From: Apostichopus japonicus
Lineage: Eukaryota > Echinodermata > Holothuroidea > Aspidochirotida > Stichopodidae
Reading direction: 5' to 3'
DNA: 64,000 bases
Assembly: GCF_037975245.1 (NCBI RefSeq)
Contig: NC_092579.1
Location: 2,535,001-2,599,000 of the forward strand
The notes under the pieces: generated by a model
The model's input: the letters and a program-made list of their open reading frames with translations, nothing else
Told to the model about the DNA's origin: nothing
Databases searched by the model: none
Made by a program: the position numbers and the translations under genes
Shown: piece by piece, positions 1 through 13,800 of the stretch
Position numbering within the stretch: the stretch's first letter is position 1
How the letters are laid out: every line of letters begins with the position of its first letter

Positions 1-671
1 TGTCGAATAAACCATAACAAAATTTATTTCGTAGAAAAAACACCCCCCTCCCCGTTGAGAAATTTTTGATCCATTAAGCGTCCTTAGATGCCATCTGGTG
101 CTATATTTTGCAACTTGAAGTAACTTTAAGTTCAAGAATTTTCGGCCTTAGTCTGTCCAATATTTATGTGTTTTATTGAGGCAGATAAAGTTTTTGTTTG
201 AGCTTTTTCTTCAACACTACAAATCGCATCGGAACCGGGGGGGGGGGGGAACCTGGGAGGCACGATTTTCTTGGGAGGGCACATGTCCCCCTCCCCGATG
301 CCACTGCAGCTGACCCCGACATTCGAAGCGGTGTTCACTTGTCGATAATTTAATGTTGTATAAAACATAGTTCATACCAGTAGGAATTGGGTTACTGGGA
401 CAAGAAATCAAAGGTTGCAGGTTGGAAGTTTATATTCAAACTACGGCACGTCCTGAATGGCATCCATGCCTGGGCGGCACAGCTCAGCTGAATTAGGTCA
501 CACGTCTGTAAGGATGTGTCTTAACCTCTATTGTCGTCCTTGACAAAAGAATTCCGTAAGTCGAAATGGAATTATAGTCACTTTCCATGAAATTGTGAAA
601 TTTTGGAAGAGAGGATAAGGAGTTCGGGGTGTCTTCCAAGGTATTCTTCTGGTAGTATTGTTGTTTCAATT
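1..671. other. Left-edge non-coding DNA with a poly-G run
   Basis: No coding region is supported here. A G run of about 14 bases lies near 236-249. The stretch ending near 306 (GATGCCACTG) resembles the right end of a CAGTGGC-type MITE such as those at 41.7 and 44.1 kb, but no matching left end is visible. The remainder is plain AT-rich sequence. Confidence 0.5.
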
Positions 672-835
672 TCGTCTCACCGGGATAAGCGGCTTTTTAC
701 GGGGCTCGCCGACGCCGCTCGACGGTAAATCTTACCGCAAATAGCCCGCTCAACGGGATCCGGTAGGCCTCCTACCGTGCCCGACCACAGATAACGCGGA
801 GTGCGTGCGTAAACCACAAGAAATGTACCGTCGGC
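672..835. other. CpG-rich island with short inverted repeats
   Basis: A GC- and CpG-dense block sits in otherwise AT-rich DNA. It contains two short perfect inverted repeats: CGGTAA at 723-728 with TTACCG at 732-737, and CGGTAGG at 761-767 with CCTACCG at 771-777. An ATG in a strong Kozak context (CCACCATGG) follows at 848-850, but its reading frame stays open for only 20 codons and I could not attach a downstream exon. It may be a promoter or 5' exon of a gene running right, or a GC-rich repeat. Presence of the island is clear; its function is not. Confidence 0.4.
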
Positions 836-1135
836 GAATATACCACCATGGTAAAGCTGAAAGTCAATGACCCTTCATATATGTATACATTATCAGTGCA
901 TATGCCATGATGTAAGATGTGGGTTCGTCAGGTTGCAGGGTGCAGACGGTCGAAAGTCCTGATCATGACCTTAAATTAAACCGAATCCTAATTACTGTAT
1001 CATTGTTTCCCTTCCAAAATCATCAACAGGTGGTTGTGTGTCTGTGTGTGAGTGTGTCCAAAGTTGGTACCCCCCCCCCCCAATCTCCTCCCTCCGATAC
1101 GGACACTTGTTTCTCGTAAATTGTTTTTATCATCA

Positions 1136-1258
<123 letters not shown>

Positions 1259-4027
1259 CTGCTGAGCTCGGAAATCTTATTTCACTAGATTTCAGCGCGG
1301 AACTAAATATTCATGAGTTTTTTGGTGTGTCCCATATATCATGCATCTTTATGTTAATCACTTTTGCCCATCACCCTCAAAAGCAGGCTCCTGCAGCAGT
1401 CAACATTCTCGTAAACTCCTATTTTCTTCTCTTTTTTTTTAGCTGTTTAAGGAAGTTGTTTCATGGCATTTATCCCTATTATATAGGTGAATAAATGCTG
1501 GTTGGGTATAGGTATTGCCTTAAAGCAACTGTCTATCCATCATGAAAACCTAAATATATTAACCGGGATCGTTTTTCTTTTCCTTTTCTTATCACAGATT
1601 TGGAAAACATCAAAGTGATGAAATCTCAATTTTAGCCCCGCTCTTTCAGTGTTGCATGTAAGTATCTCTACGGTGTCCAAGTAGCACTGGTTACGTCGGT
1701 AATCCAAGATGGTAATTTGTCGTTCAAGTGTACTATGCCATACTTAACCACCCCAACCCTCCCTGCACGTCTGAACGATGAAAACATACTATCGTTCCCT
1801 TCTTACGTGTACCTAATATATGGTGCCGACTGTGTGCGCCCATAAACCTCTTTGGCGATCCAGGTGACGAATACCCACTCCCTGGTTGGTCATTTGGGCA
1901 CTTCCATACAATTTGGGAAGTTGTATTACCTAATTTCACTACATAATAAACAAATTCATCTACGTAGTATTATTACTACGCACCATCGGAAGTGTTAGTT
2001 TGTCCACTCAGCCAAGTGCTTTCAGTCCGTCATTACAATCTATATGAATTTCAGTTTCAGCCGTCCGTCCGTCCAACTTATCGCTTAACCATAATCGTCT
2101 CGGACATCATTCTTTGTGGGGGACATTTACCAACCGATATATATACATACATACATATATATATATATATAGTTCAAATACCGGTCATGTTAACGTAGGG
2201 CCTAAACCGTACCCTTTCCTTGATTAGCCTGCGTAAGCGTCCTGTATATTTTACTGCAGTTCATTCCCCGAAATGAAAGCTCTTTGCTTTTCTGTTTTAA
2301 CTTGAGCACGTTTCGCGGGCAAAAGTTCAGGCTTATTGTAGGCATAGCCGACCACCCGTAGTGATTCCTGCGAACTGTGGACGTCTGGCATTATAGTTCG
2401 CCGACGCATATATACTTTATAGTACAGTCTCGTTGACATAGCGGGGACCTTTCCAATCATTCCCATTGTCGACGGCGTAAGCCATGCCATGCGTCTCCAT
2501 GGGAATCACATACCTTTACATTGATTTCCGTTTACACATATATAAAAATATATATATTTATAAAATATATATATGGACGTAATTTTGCCTTTTTCGCGAA
2601 AACCATGAGCGCAATCATCATAATAAAAATACCGCTGAAAAGTTCAAAAGGTGTTAAGAGGGGGGTGGATGTAATTGACAATTTTACATTCACGAACAGA
2701 CAGTAGGCGTTGCCTACCGTTCTTTCTAATAAGTCCCAAGTGAACCCCTCCATCCCCTTGAAGATTTAGGCGTTTCCGAGAACATCATTAAGTAAGTAAG
2801 GTTTACCAATGAGTTCGTTTGGGTTGTGAACAGTCATGAGTGAAAATGGTTGCTCACCGTACTATCACATTAAGTTAATGTGAGTTATCCGATGAACGAG
2901 GCCATGATGAACTCCGTGGCATATATCCGTTCACAGCGAGAATATTTTCTATGTATAATTTCGACCGAAGTCACATGGACATATTGTGGGTGGATGTTGA
3001 CAATACTTGTAAAGCTGCAAATCTTTCGGAGGACATTATGAAATGTAATACGGTACTTAGCCCTACCGATGAAAGAGTTCGTTTAGGTTATGGATAGGGT
3101 TTTTCTTTCGAAAAGTCACATTAAATTTGCTCTCACCCCCCCCCCCACCCTCCCCTCATAGTTAATTACACTGCAAAAGACGTCTATTCGCTTTTTATAA
3201 CAACATTTCTTATCTATATGAAGTGAATATCTCAACATTTAGAGTGATAAAATCAGCTGAGGTGAATTTTCAATTTACGTCACAGTAACGGAAAATATGT
3301 ATACGCCTTTAATTAGACTATTAGCTACTGTATAGAGGAGATTATCTAGCCTATAGGTTAGATTTCTTAACTAGCGAATTATTTGTTAGGGTTTGGATTT
3401 GGTTATGTGCCCACATGTCCGCATGCAATCTGATAAGTGTACTTTAATCATTTAATCATCGTTTTTTTGTCGGCGATAACTTTAGTCTTGGATCTCTCGT
3501 ATTACTTTTATCGGTGAAGCGTGTTTTCTGACAAGAAAATGAAAAACATTTCTGATAAAAAAAAAGGATAACAACCGAGTATAAATAAAAATCTATCTAC
3601 TGCGTTATTTCGTCGAGGACAATGTGAAGTCTCTTATCGTACTTTACTCGAAGGAATGAGGGGAGTAGCATGTTGTTTTTCCTATTTCTGACCACACTTA
3701 TATCTTTTTATTTCTTATTCTTATTCTTCTTCATCTTCATCTTCGCCTCCAACTTGCCCCTTTTCAATAAGTTAAGTGCATTGTTAACCCCCGTGGGCAG
3801 GCCGTGCAATACCCACTCTTTATCACGTTATGAACAATCGTGCGTGTTTCATTGTCCAAACGTTAGATTACATATAAATATGAATTTATCGAAATGTATA
3901 AATCATCAGATTTCAGTTTGACTTAACTAGAATCGTGTTATACAAACAGGACTATGTTAAACAAAAAAAGTATGATCTAAATACACATAAAAACTCGATG
4001 ACCAATCTACAATGGAATATTCAACAA
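1259..4027. other. Non-coding stretch
   Basis: No exon is supported. It holds a short TA/CA microsatellite at about 2139-2172, C-rich runs near 3137-3158, and short chance reading frames only. If the exon at 5499 belongs to a gene starting in this window, its earlier exons would be expected here, but none could be recognised. Confidence 0.4.
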
Positions 4028-4282
<255 letters not shown>

Positions 4283-5498
4283 AAGTGTGCTCCTTTAAGT
4301 CGACATTTCCCTTCTTTTTTTCTCTATCCCTTCATAATGGGCCCCAGGATGTTTTTCACCAATTGCGCGTTCACGTTGAGCTTTTAGAACTTTAACGTCA
4401 TCAAATAAATAAGTGTTTTGCATTTTATGGAAACACTTGTCACAAGTACACGCTCGTAGGTCTACCCCCAGAGGTGGATGGTGAAGTTCCTTCGCGCGGA
4501 TACGGTACGCTACGTACATTCACACTTGCGGCATCACTTTAGTCCGTATTTACATACTCACCAAATATTAAAAACAAAAAAAAAACAAGGAAAACGAAAT
4601 TTCAAACAAACATGTTCGCGATAAACTTGAAAGAAAGAGTCTGTTATTGTCGTTGAGTTTCTATCTCACTTTGACGAAGAAAGGAAATCGTTATTGAAAA
4701 AGTAAAACTTGATTCCTTCTCTTTTAACGAAGATATTGATAACCGGTAAAATCAAGAAGAAATCGAAGTGTGTTTTCGAGGTATAATGTTGACGCGTCAT
4801 ATTCGTTAGCCTAAATTATTTCTATAATTTATTTTTTTTACTTTCATCTTCAGTAATTGTTGGCATGAACTTTTACCCTTTCTATAACGAGACGGAGAAC
4901 TGTTACCGTCGGAAACAAAAACAAATAATACTACTTGGAGATATAGTTGCATTTATAGAAAGAAGCGGGAAAAAATCAATCAGCCATAATCAAAAATATT
5001 GTAAGGCAAACATTACCAGACGATTGGAAATAGTATAATTATAGATATCAGGAATGGCGTTTATCAGTTTGGCGCTAAAATTGCTAAACATTTACAAAAA
5101 GTACGCCCTTCTGTAGCTTCAGACATTTTACTTTACCCCCTCCCCCCCCCCACCAGAATTCTTAAGAGGAGTGGTTTTCACTCAAGAGTGACGTCATGAC
5201 AACCAATACCTAAAACTACCGAGTCTTTTACTATGTGGGAGTTGTTAAATTCCTAAGAATTGACTTTCTCTGGAGTTGACCGAATTTAGTCTGCGGCGAG
5301 TGTTATCGTTGTTGCCACTCTCGTTGAGAGAAATCTCCTTCATAGAAATCAGCATTCAATCATTGTACTTCAATCATCAAGTTTTTATAAACCCCTCTTT
5401 CCCTTCTCTCGTTTTCACGCCACAACAATATGTCCGATTTGTCAGAGCTAATTACATTGTCTTTTTACTCTTTTTTTCTCGTTTGTTTTTTCTTCCAG
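4283..5498. other. Probable intron or intergenic sequence before the 5499 exon
   Basis: AT-rich, with no recognised exon. The last 30 bases are a strong pyrimidine tract ending in TTCTTCCAG, the acceptor for the exon at 5499. Confidence 0.45.
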
Positions 5499-5802
5499 TA
5501 TCCGCAAATCTACATACGATCGACTTGTCCTACTAAATTCAGATGGTTATAAACTCGGTGACGTCATGAGAGAATCCCTCTCCGTTGATCTCATCAGTCC
5601 AGTCCTATTTGAGCCGCATTACACCGCTCTTAACAGACGTTTAGAGACTATACTGAGATACATGGATACCTGTTTCGCGAAAGCCGATAATAAGACGGAC
5701 GTTCTCAAAGCTGAACCAGTGTTCAATGGTTACAGAGAGCGTGTGTCCATTGATGACCCAGCAGACGACTCAGACTTGGATGACGACGATGCCGATTTTT
5801 GA
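5499..5802 (+). CDS. Last coding exon of an unidentified gene, acidic C-terminus
   Basis: I do not recognise the protein. A long pyrimidine tract and TTCTTCCAG end at 5498. Reading from there, after one base completing a split codon, the frame runs 100 codons to TGA at 5800-5802. It begins IRKSTYDRLVLLNSDG, continues with an amphipathic stretch (LNRRLETILRYMDTCF) and ends in a run of Asp with one Ser, DDPADDSDLDDDDADF. The mixed, non-repetitive composition and the fit of acceptor, phase and stop argue for a real terminal exon rather than chance. An ATG inside the exon (5566) would give a 78-residue product, but the frame is equally protein-like upstream of it, so a splice acceptor is the better reading. 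Earlier exons must end in phase 2 and were not found. No AATAAA is evident in the first few hundred bases after the stop. Confidence 0.6.
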
Positions 5803-5814
5803 CCTTCCCTTTAG

Positions 5815-5880
5815 AAGCCTTAATATATGTTATATATATTTATATATATATATGTAATATAAATATAAATATATATACAT
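5815..5880. repeat. Interrupted TA-rich tract
   Basis: TATATATTTA/AATATAAA variants directly downstream of the stop codon of the preceding exon, probably within or next to its 3' UTR. Confidence 0.85.
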
Positions 5881-8800
5881 ATGGACCCTTTCTTTGTTAT
5901 CGTAGGAAGATTTAACTTAACAAACGTACATTCCAGAATATTTCAATTATTAATCTCACCGAAGCATGCTATAGATAAAGGTTTAGGTTTTAGTACTAGA
6001 CTCATTGATGTAAACAGTGGGTCAACTGCACCTGACTGCCAGACCCTATCTGTAAGTTCAAGGAATTAATTTTTTTTTTAAGGTAACAAAAACCTCTTTT
6101 TTTTCTACTTCTTCTGTTTTTTGGTCGGTCGTCGTATAAGAAATGAGGGATACCCACAGTTTATAACAACAAACATTTGTTTGTGACAATAATGAACCGT
6201 TTCTTTCTTTCTCTCTCCCTCCATTACTTTCTTCATTTAGCATTTCATGCTCAGAAGTTGCTGATATAGTTGTTGCGTAGGATTTATTCTGCTTAAGGTT
6301 TCATACTTAAACCTATTCAATATTAGTACCGTGATACTGGTAGTAGTATTTTTCAGTTGATACCTGTTCTTTGTATATAATAGAATCTATTCGGAGGGCA
6401 GAGTCATAGGTAGGGAGCACGATGTGATATCATTTTCGTAAATTGTGACGAGAGCAGCCGCCATCGCACGTCGTAAACCTTACACATCCACTCCCATGCA
6501 GATAATGAGGTGATGTTTTTAAAGCTGCGTCAGATGGTTTTTAAAAGTTATGTCGCTTTCGGAAGGCTGGTATGTTGTTAAGGTAGATGTAACAAAATTA
6601 CACGCTCCTAGTATTTAAAAAGTCAAAATGTTGGAACAGATTTTTAAATATTAGGTAAACTAACTTTCAGAATATCTGATGCACCTTTTGGCGTTCTATA
6701 CCAATGATGCCAATAGTCGTTCCCCGGCCACGGATCTATTCCAAGTCAGTATTGGCATTTACAAGTAAGTAACCACAACCGAAAACTGAAAGTCTGCGGG
6801 TGAGTGGTTCAATTTGGTACACTTCTCACTGTTACTATGTACTTTGCTGAGATGACATGTTTGCTTTACTGTATCAGGGAAAACCCCTTAGTAAGGTGAT
6901 CACATGTTAACCTTCAAATTGGGAAGAACCCTAACCCTAATCACTCACACCACAGGGGGATATAAACCTGTATTATTTATAGGTATTTAATTTGGACCTA
7001 TTTGTACAAATAACTATAATGAATTATAGTATTAAACAAATTCACAAAAATGTCAAACTTTGATGAATAATTGCCCGATTACGTCACTCATTTCGTTAAG
7101 TAATTATCCTAAGAGACCAATTTGGAGAAACAAAGCGTGAGGTAGAAGACATAATAGGAATCGTGCACAAATGAATGGTACAGGGTATATATGTGAGAAA
7201 ATTAAAGAGTATTAAATTGTGAATGAAATGCCACCACTTCTTCTGTTGTCGAATAGTTTCCAAATGAAACGTCCTAATCTGCTGTCATTCCATGAGTCTA
7301 TATGTTTTCTTGTAAACTTAGAAAGAAAGAAAAAATCATTTCCGTACAGTTTTTCGTTGTTTTCATTCTTTGCTATATCAATGTTGTATTCTTTATAAGT
7401 CATATCTGTGCCTTTCATTAAAACAGGGGAACGTTGGAGGGTTTATACACAATCTTCATTTTTTTTTCTGGTTTCTTTTTTTTATTATGATTATTTTTAT
7501 TACAATTTTTTGAGAATTCATGATAGTTTGACAACAAATGGTTGATCTTAATTTCTCTGTCAATGTTTGTCGGCTATACTAGAATCCCTTTGCCGTGTAT
7601 TTAGGTAACTATGATGGTTTGCGTCATAGTTCCCGTCATAGGGCAAAACTCCACAACTCGTGTAGTAAATGACTACATCAATCTTTGTTTAGGGTACAAC
7701 TCATATTCTCTCGATTCTTGTTGTTGTTTTGGTTTCTTGTTTGTTTGGGGGGCTTTGCATTATTTTGATATTTCCATTCAGGGACGATATCAAGAGATAA
7801 TTATCATACGCAATTTTGAATCATTTCTGTTTTAATAATTCTTAATAATAGGATCACTTTATGATTGTTTACAAGCTGTCCGATACAAAGGTGTGATAAT
7901 AACCATAGGTGTTGGTATTTACAAGATATTATACAGGCCGCCCCTTTTTACGAATGCAAAAACAAAGTTCGTTTGCAGCCCTATTGGGATGGGTGGGAAT
8001 TTTTATAAAGCAATGTTAAACTCAAATCGCCTTTTTTCAGTCGTTTGACCTCATGATGAAATGATTCTTTTGTTTCTGTTGGTTCATATTGTTTGTTTTT
8101 TAATAGTTTCTTTGTTTGCACTATTTCTTAATTGGATTGGCAACATATTTTTTTTATTTCGCACTTAGTAGATGTTAAGCAAAATTCGGTGGTTTTAAAT
8201 CAGTCAGCCTTTGTATTGTCAAGAAAACAGCTCGGGTGCTGCTGAGCTGGAATACATAATTATTATCTTTTTTTTCTTTTTTCTTTTAATAATTAAAAAT
8301 CATTAAATAACATGAAAAGTATTATATCGCAATGTTAGGATTTCCTGTGTGCAATTTGATGACGTCAGTTTTATAAGATGCTATGATGAAGTAGGAGATA
8401 GTTTATCAATTAATCGATTAATTTGATTTGAGTATGGTATGTCTTTCCCCAATTGATTAATGATTGATAATAATGTTTCGAAATAAAAACGAAATTCTTC
8501 AAAGAACCCTTAACCGCTTTTCGCACTTATTTTTGGAGTTGGAGTAGGGGGGGGGGGGGGGGTTGCTGTCGTTAAATTTCAAAAGATCGCAATGAGAACA
8601 GATTCTCAGGAAGCTAAGTTTGAGTGTCTGGATGTCTTGGCCTCTTTACTCGAATAAGTTATCTACTGACACGAAATGAATTGCTATGATAACAATTTTG
8701 GTTTTAAGGGAGTTTCAGGCCTTAAAATATCGTCTAGGTTACGAAATTGATCTTACAGTTCAAAGGAAAATTTGGTAATGATTCCACAGGCCGCAAGACT

Positions 8801-8936
8801 TATGGATCTAAATTCTTTGTTATTTTGAAATATATATTACCGCAAGTAAATTGCCCAATGAAAACGTATTTCATTTCATAGTTTTCCTTGCGGTCATACA
8901 GTGAAATCCATTCGATCAGTTGAGTTTTGGTTTGGA

Positions 8937-8970
8937 CATGGAGGTAAAACCTTTACCTTTTACCTCCATG
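8937..8970. repeat. Perfect 13-bp inverted repeat (hairpin)
   Basis: CATGGAGGTAAAA at 8937-8949 is followed by an 8-base spacer and its exact reverse complement at 8958-8970. No gene is adjacent. It could be a small foldback or an RNA hairpin if transcribed. Confidence 0.9.
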
Positions 8971-9041
8971 GTTTGGAAGACCTCACAGGCAGAATATAAA
9001 GTTCGCACACGGACCGCACTTTGTCCATTTGTGGTCTAGGT

Positions 9042-9060
9042 CACTGGTATTCAAACTCTT
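9042..9060 (+). mobile_element. Possible hAT-type transposon end
   Basis: CACTGGTATTCAAACTCTT resembles the CAGTGGTTCTCAAACT terminal inverted repeat typical of hAT (Charlie-like) elements. No matching opposite end or target-site duplication was found, so this is weak. Confidence 0.2.
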
Positions 9061-10177
9061 CCACTTTCACCCAGCAGCGAATGCTGTGGCTTGGGATATG
9101 GGCCCACGTGAAGGAGGTATATATCCTTACATTGCAGACATTTTGATATGTTTAAGGGTGCTAAATATCAAAATAGTATGTTGCAACTTGCAACTGTTTG
9201 TAATTAATATATACTCATATCGACAGTTATTATTCTCCCGAATTTGTGCCGACACTCCAAATTATTTTGTTCACCCTTAAAATGGGCCGAAACTGCCCCT
9301 CCCTCTCCAATTTGTACCAACTATATAGTCAGAGACGTCGAAAGAGGTGTCTATAGCTAGTACTTTTAACATCTCACATAGTCTAACGGCCCTCCATGTT
9401 TTTTTCGATCCCCAAAATTGACCCCGCCCGGGGGTTTTATACACCACTGACCACTTTCCCTCTCGTCCGGTAGCAGAAATGAAATCAGCCAGTCTTGACT
9501 GCTAGCCGGGATACAGACATCTGGACCATTACTCTAGTGGAATTATTCCAGGAACTACGTATCGACTGCCTACAGTCTGGGGGGGGGGGGGGGCGTTTTA
9601 TCAACGCCCAAAGAAAAGAGCCCGAAAAACAAACCGCTCCATACCCTTGTGCTATTTGGAAAAGAAACGTATGTGCAGCCGAATCTGTAAAATATCAACA
9701 AGTATGATTGGAGGAAGTGGCAGTCTTCAAGGCGGGAAAGGATAGGTGGGGAGGAGGACGAGGCGCAGGTAACAAATTTACTCGATAACCTGATGAAAAT
9801 CTATTATCGTGACATGGAATGATGAAACACGTCTTTAACCGGACCTTGGCATCCCTATAGATTCCTTAGTTAACTCGTTGTCATCGTCCAAAGGAAAGAG
9901 GAACGAACTAAGCCTTTTAAGCATTTAACAGAGAGCACTTACATTTTGGATATTGTTAGTTGATGTGGGTATTCTTGTGCAATGGTCCCTGCCCCCCCCC
10001 CCTATTTTTTTTTTTACTTAGGTAGGCCCATACCTCTCCCCAGTGATTGGTTTAATGTAGCACTCGTGTTGACAGTGGTGTTGCTTCTTATTCCTTCAAA
10101 ATCGTTCCGATATTGGTCCTCACTGGTTTGAAGAGGGTCCATTTGGAAGAGGAACAACTGAATGGAATTTGGAGATG

Positions 10178-10228
10178 GGATTTGTTGCGGGTTGTTGATA
10201 GGATTTGTTGCGGGTGGTTGATAGGATT
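10178..10228. repeat. 23-bp tandem duplication
   Basis: Two adjacent 23-bp copies beginning GGATTTGTTGCGGGT, differing at one base, followed by a partial third copy. Confidence 0.9.
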
Positions 10229-13200
10229 CGTGTCTGTCTTAAGGCATGGCCAACCTATCCGACAATTTAAAGTTATATTCGGGATTAAAAATAATCATAT
10301 GTCTTTCAATATTAGTAAAAGTTGGTATATTCAATCACAACACCATGCCTCGCATATTAATGAAAGGTTAGGAAGGAAGTTCGTCTATAGTTGGCCATTT
10401 AGAGTAACATTTTGTGACTTCTTCTCTGACTTATTCACTTGGACGATGATACAGTAATTACTTCCGACTGTTATAAATATCTCCACGAAGCAAGAAGAGA
10501 GGAAAATGAGAGGGACACAAAAACAAAACTGAAGATAAAATCAGGTCGCATTGTAATTCGTTCTTTATTGAAATCAATAAATAGGCTTTTAATTTTCTTA
10601 GAAAAAAACAAAACAAAAAACGTCCTTTTTGGTCATATTTACATCAGCCATATACATCAACACACGGGAAAATTTAAAAGCACGGATGCGTGTGCATGCG
10701 TCTAACGTCAAGGCATATACAGACATCAAATAAAAAGATTCGTACATAAATGATATCCTTCAAATCAAAACAAACATGAGGATGTTCAAAAAGGGGAAGA
10801 TTGGATCATCTCAGTGTTATCGATTTTCGTCAAGAAGTGGAACGGAATGTTTACCTAATCGAAGGGTAATGTAAGGGAGAAGCTCATTGTATGTTTTCCA
10901 TTCTTATCATTATTATTTTTTTATCATTGGATTGTTCTTATTCTCTCTAATTTGTCGATATAGTTATGTACCTTGGATAACCAAAACTAATTTTTACTGC
11001 AATGGACCCTTTGCCAACTTCAACATTTTGAAGACTCTTGCCCGAGTGCAGGCATCATTTCAACAATAACAAAACATGAGGTTCCTTGGACCCTGTGTAG
11101 TGCTTTTGCAGTAATGGTATATCTAGTGGATTTGTAACACAAAACGAACAACATTGAACTGGAAAAGCATGCAGATTGGTTCCACATATCTTGCTAATAC
11201 AGTGCTAGTACTGCAATTAAAGTGTAAGCAATCAACCAGCCATATCACATGAAAGCCATATAATGACAGTAAACGCCTCTCGCAGACACTGTTGAATGAC
11301 TAAGAGGGGAGAATCCCTAACGATCAAATCTAGTCATGGAGGTTTCATGTTACAAATCAATGTTTGTAGGTTTTAACATTCATCTCATCTTGAGAAACCC
11401 TGACATAGACTTTCCCATGCCCCCCCCCACCGAACTCCCCTTACTGAAACCCTCCCACTGAGTACTACTGCAGTGAAATTACTTTCCTACTTGGACACAA
11501 GTGTATATAAGAACACATCAATGACCTTTTTTACCCCAAAACATATATATATAGTATAGGAAGTAGTGAGATGGAGTAATGATGCCTGTCTGACCAAAAC
11601 TTGGCATCCTTAATCTCTAACATCTAGAGGTAGCTGGCAAACTCAAGGCGACTCCTAACATCGGCCTTACATTGTTTTACGAATGGAATCACAATTTTGG
11701 TAATTTCCTTTCAAAGTGAAAATTTGTACACGTCTCACGGAAGTATCATTTCTAAATATGGTGTGTCCTTACATTCTGGTTACGATTATATGAGGAAATC
11801 CATGACAGCTGCTCCTTCATGACAAGGGTCATCATCCATAGTTGTAAAACAACAGTTGAAAACAAAGATACATAAATGGGTGCTATAAAGTAATTGGCTA
11901 TTACGAACTTCATAAATGATTAGGAAAACACTGTACGCCCTGATCAAATAAACATAATAGTTATTTCTTTATCAATACATTGTTTTGTATTGACAAATTA
12001 CCATGGAAAGTCCCTCCCCCCCCCCCCCCACCCTCAATATATTGAGAACAAGTACGACATATTAATAAGAATGGAAAAAGAATGCATATGTTAAGCAATG
12101 ATGACATCTAGCTATATATAATCACATAAACATATTGATTCAAGGCAAAATGTATGTATTTAAAACCATATATATCTGTACGGTACTCGTGAACTCAATT
12201 GACCGTTGAGTTTTGCAGAGGTAATTCATATTGATAAGGTGAAAATATCGAAGATATATAAATTTGTCTTTTTTCTTATGAAAATAATGATTTCTACAAA
12301 TTAATGTATTCATAGGCCTATATACAATGAATATTCATTAGGACGGTACCATTAACCGTCCAGAGAGGTAGGAAAACTTGGTTCGATATTTTTTTTTTAA
12401 ATAAAACGTACAACTAACACTTTCATAAGACTAATAAACCATAATATAACAATTTTTTGAAATAATGCTAAGTAGTAGACTAACTCTCTTATGATGATGT
12501 GACCTGTGATGTCTCTGTTTATCACTTGTAAAATGTTCTAAATGAAGCAAGGCTTCCTGTGCTTTGAGTAATCCAAAGCGAGTTTTCATCTATGTGTATA
12601 AAATCGTCTATGAAGCTTTTATATTTTATAAACCATAGGTTCGAACAATTTTACCAGAATTCAAACGTTACTTATCAAAACTCAAGTTCAATTTGGACCA
12701 CTTTGCCGAAGAAACAATGAAAATGGCTTTTGTTATTGTTGTTTTGCCTTACCTGACACACATTTAGCTAAGCATTTTACACATTTCACGATGATGAGTA
12801 AACAGATCTTTTCATAAATTATGTTGTTATTAACTTCACCAATAAAATTTGCATTTGATAGTGAATAAATTCGACACTATGTTATCGGACCCCAAAAGAC
12901 TTTCATTTTCTCAGCGACTGGTAAAGTCAATCGATGATATCAAATACACAAATGTATACTAAACTCATCTTTGTTGTCTCCTAATACGCTAAACAAAACA
13001 ACTTTTGTGAGCAGTTTTCAAACTTTACTCGTGGTTTTTATGTCCACAGTTATACTGAAACATTTCCTTATAACATTTAGTCCTGTTCGATATCTGGAAT
13101 AATTTGGAGGGTCATGCACAACAACCTCATCCGAAATATGCACCGTTGGAGGCAATACTAAAGACTTTTAATATTTCGTTTGTTTCTACATCAATCGACC

Positions 13201-13256
13201 CTTTCAAACTTTTTCAATGTTATAATCAAATTCAGAGTTATTGATGATTTGGGGTT

Positions 13257-13257
13257 T

Positions 13258-13288
<31 letters not shown>

Positions 13289-13290
13289 TT
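13257..13290. repeat. (TTTA)n microsatellite
   Basis: About eight TTTA units in a row. Confidence 0.95.
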
Positions 13291-13800
13291 TTCTATTTCA
13301 GTTGAATATGTAAAGTCGAACCATACATTAGCTGCTTTTCAAACGGTTCCGCGAACCTGAACTCAGTTCTGATGAAAAGATTAGGTAGCCGTAGAAAAGG
13401 CTTAAGTTATTTATTAATATATTATTATTATTACTATGATCATAACCATAATTATTATTATTGTTATTATAAGTTATAACTTAATCATTATCATAGAAAT
13501 GTACAATCAAAGTATGATCTGTTTAAGATTTAAAAAAAGAGTATATGGAAATATACGATAAGATTTGACAATTTTCCTCCGAGAAATAGAAAGGTAACAG
13601 TAAAATGTACGTGTATGGACGTACAGACAAAGTGATGGTTTCTCATTCCCATTTCATACAAATAAATACACAATTCTGTACCGCATAGAGGTCTAACGAG
13701 TAAAAATGAATACAATTTCTCATCTTTCTGGAGGTCCAAGTACAACAATATATTGCACCATCTCCATCTTTTAACATCTTACTCTTATATTAAACAAATA

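Larger units (their letters stand above)
5881..13800. other. 8-kb non-coding region
   Basis: No coding exon is supported. The region carries poly-G or poly-C runs near 8549-8562, 9580-9592, 9992-10001 and 12017-12030, short AT repeats, and the small hairpin and tandem repeat listed separately. Reading frames here are short and of random composition. Confidence 0.5.

Noticed and set aside
4295-4519. Minus-strand 74-codon frame with CTCDKC
   Set aside because: Looks somewhat protein-like, but frames of this length are common by chance here and no splice partners were found.
6928-6940. CCCTAACCCTAA, like telomeric repeat
   Set aside because: Only two units in ordinary AT-rich DNA; far too short for an interstitial telomere tract.
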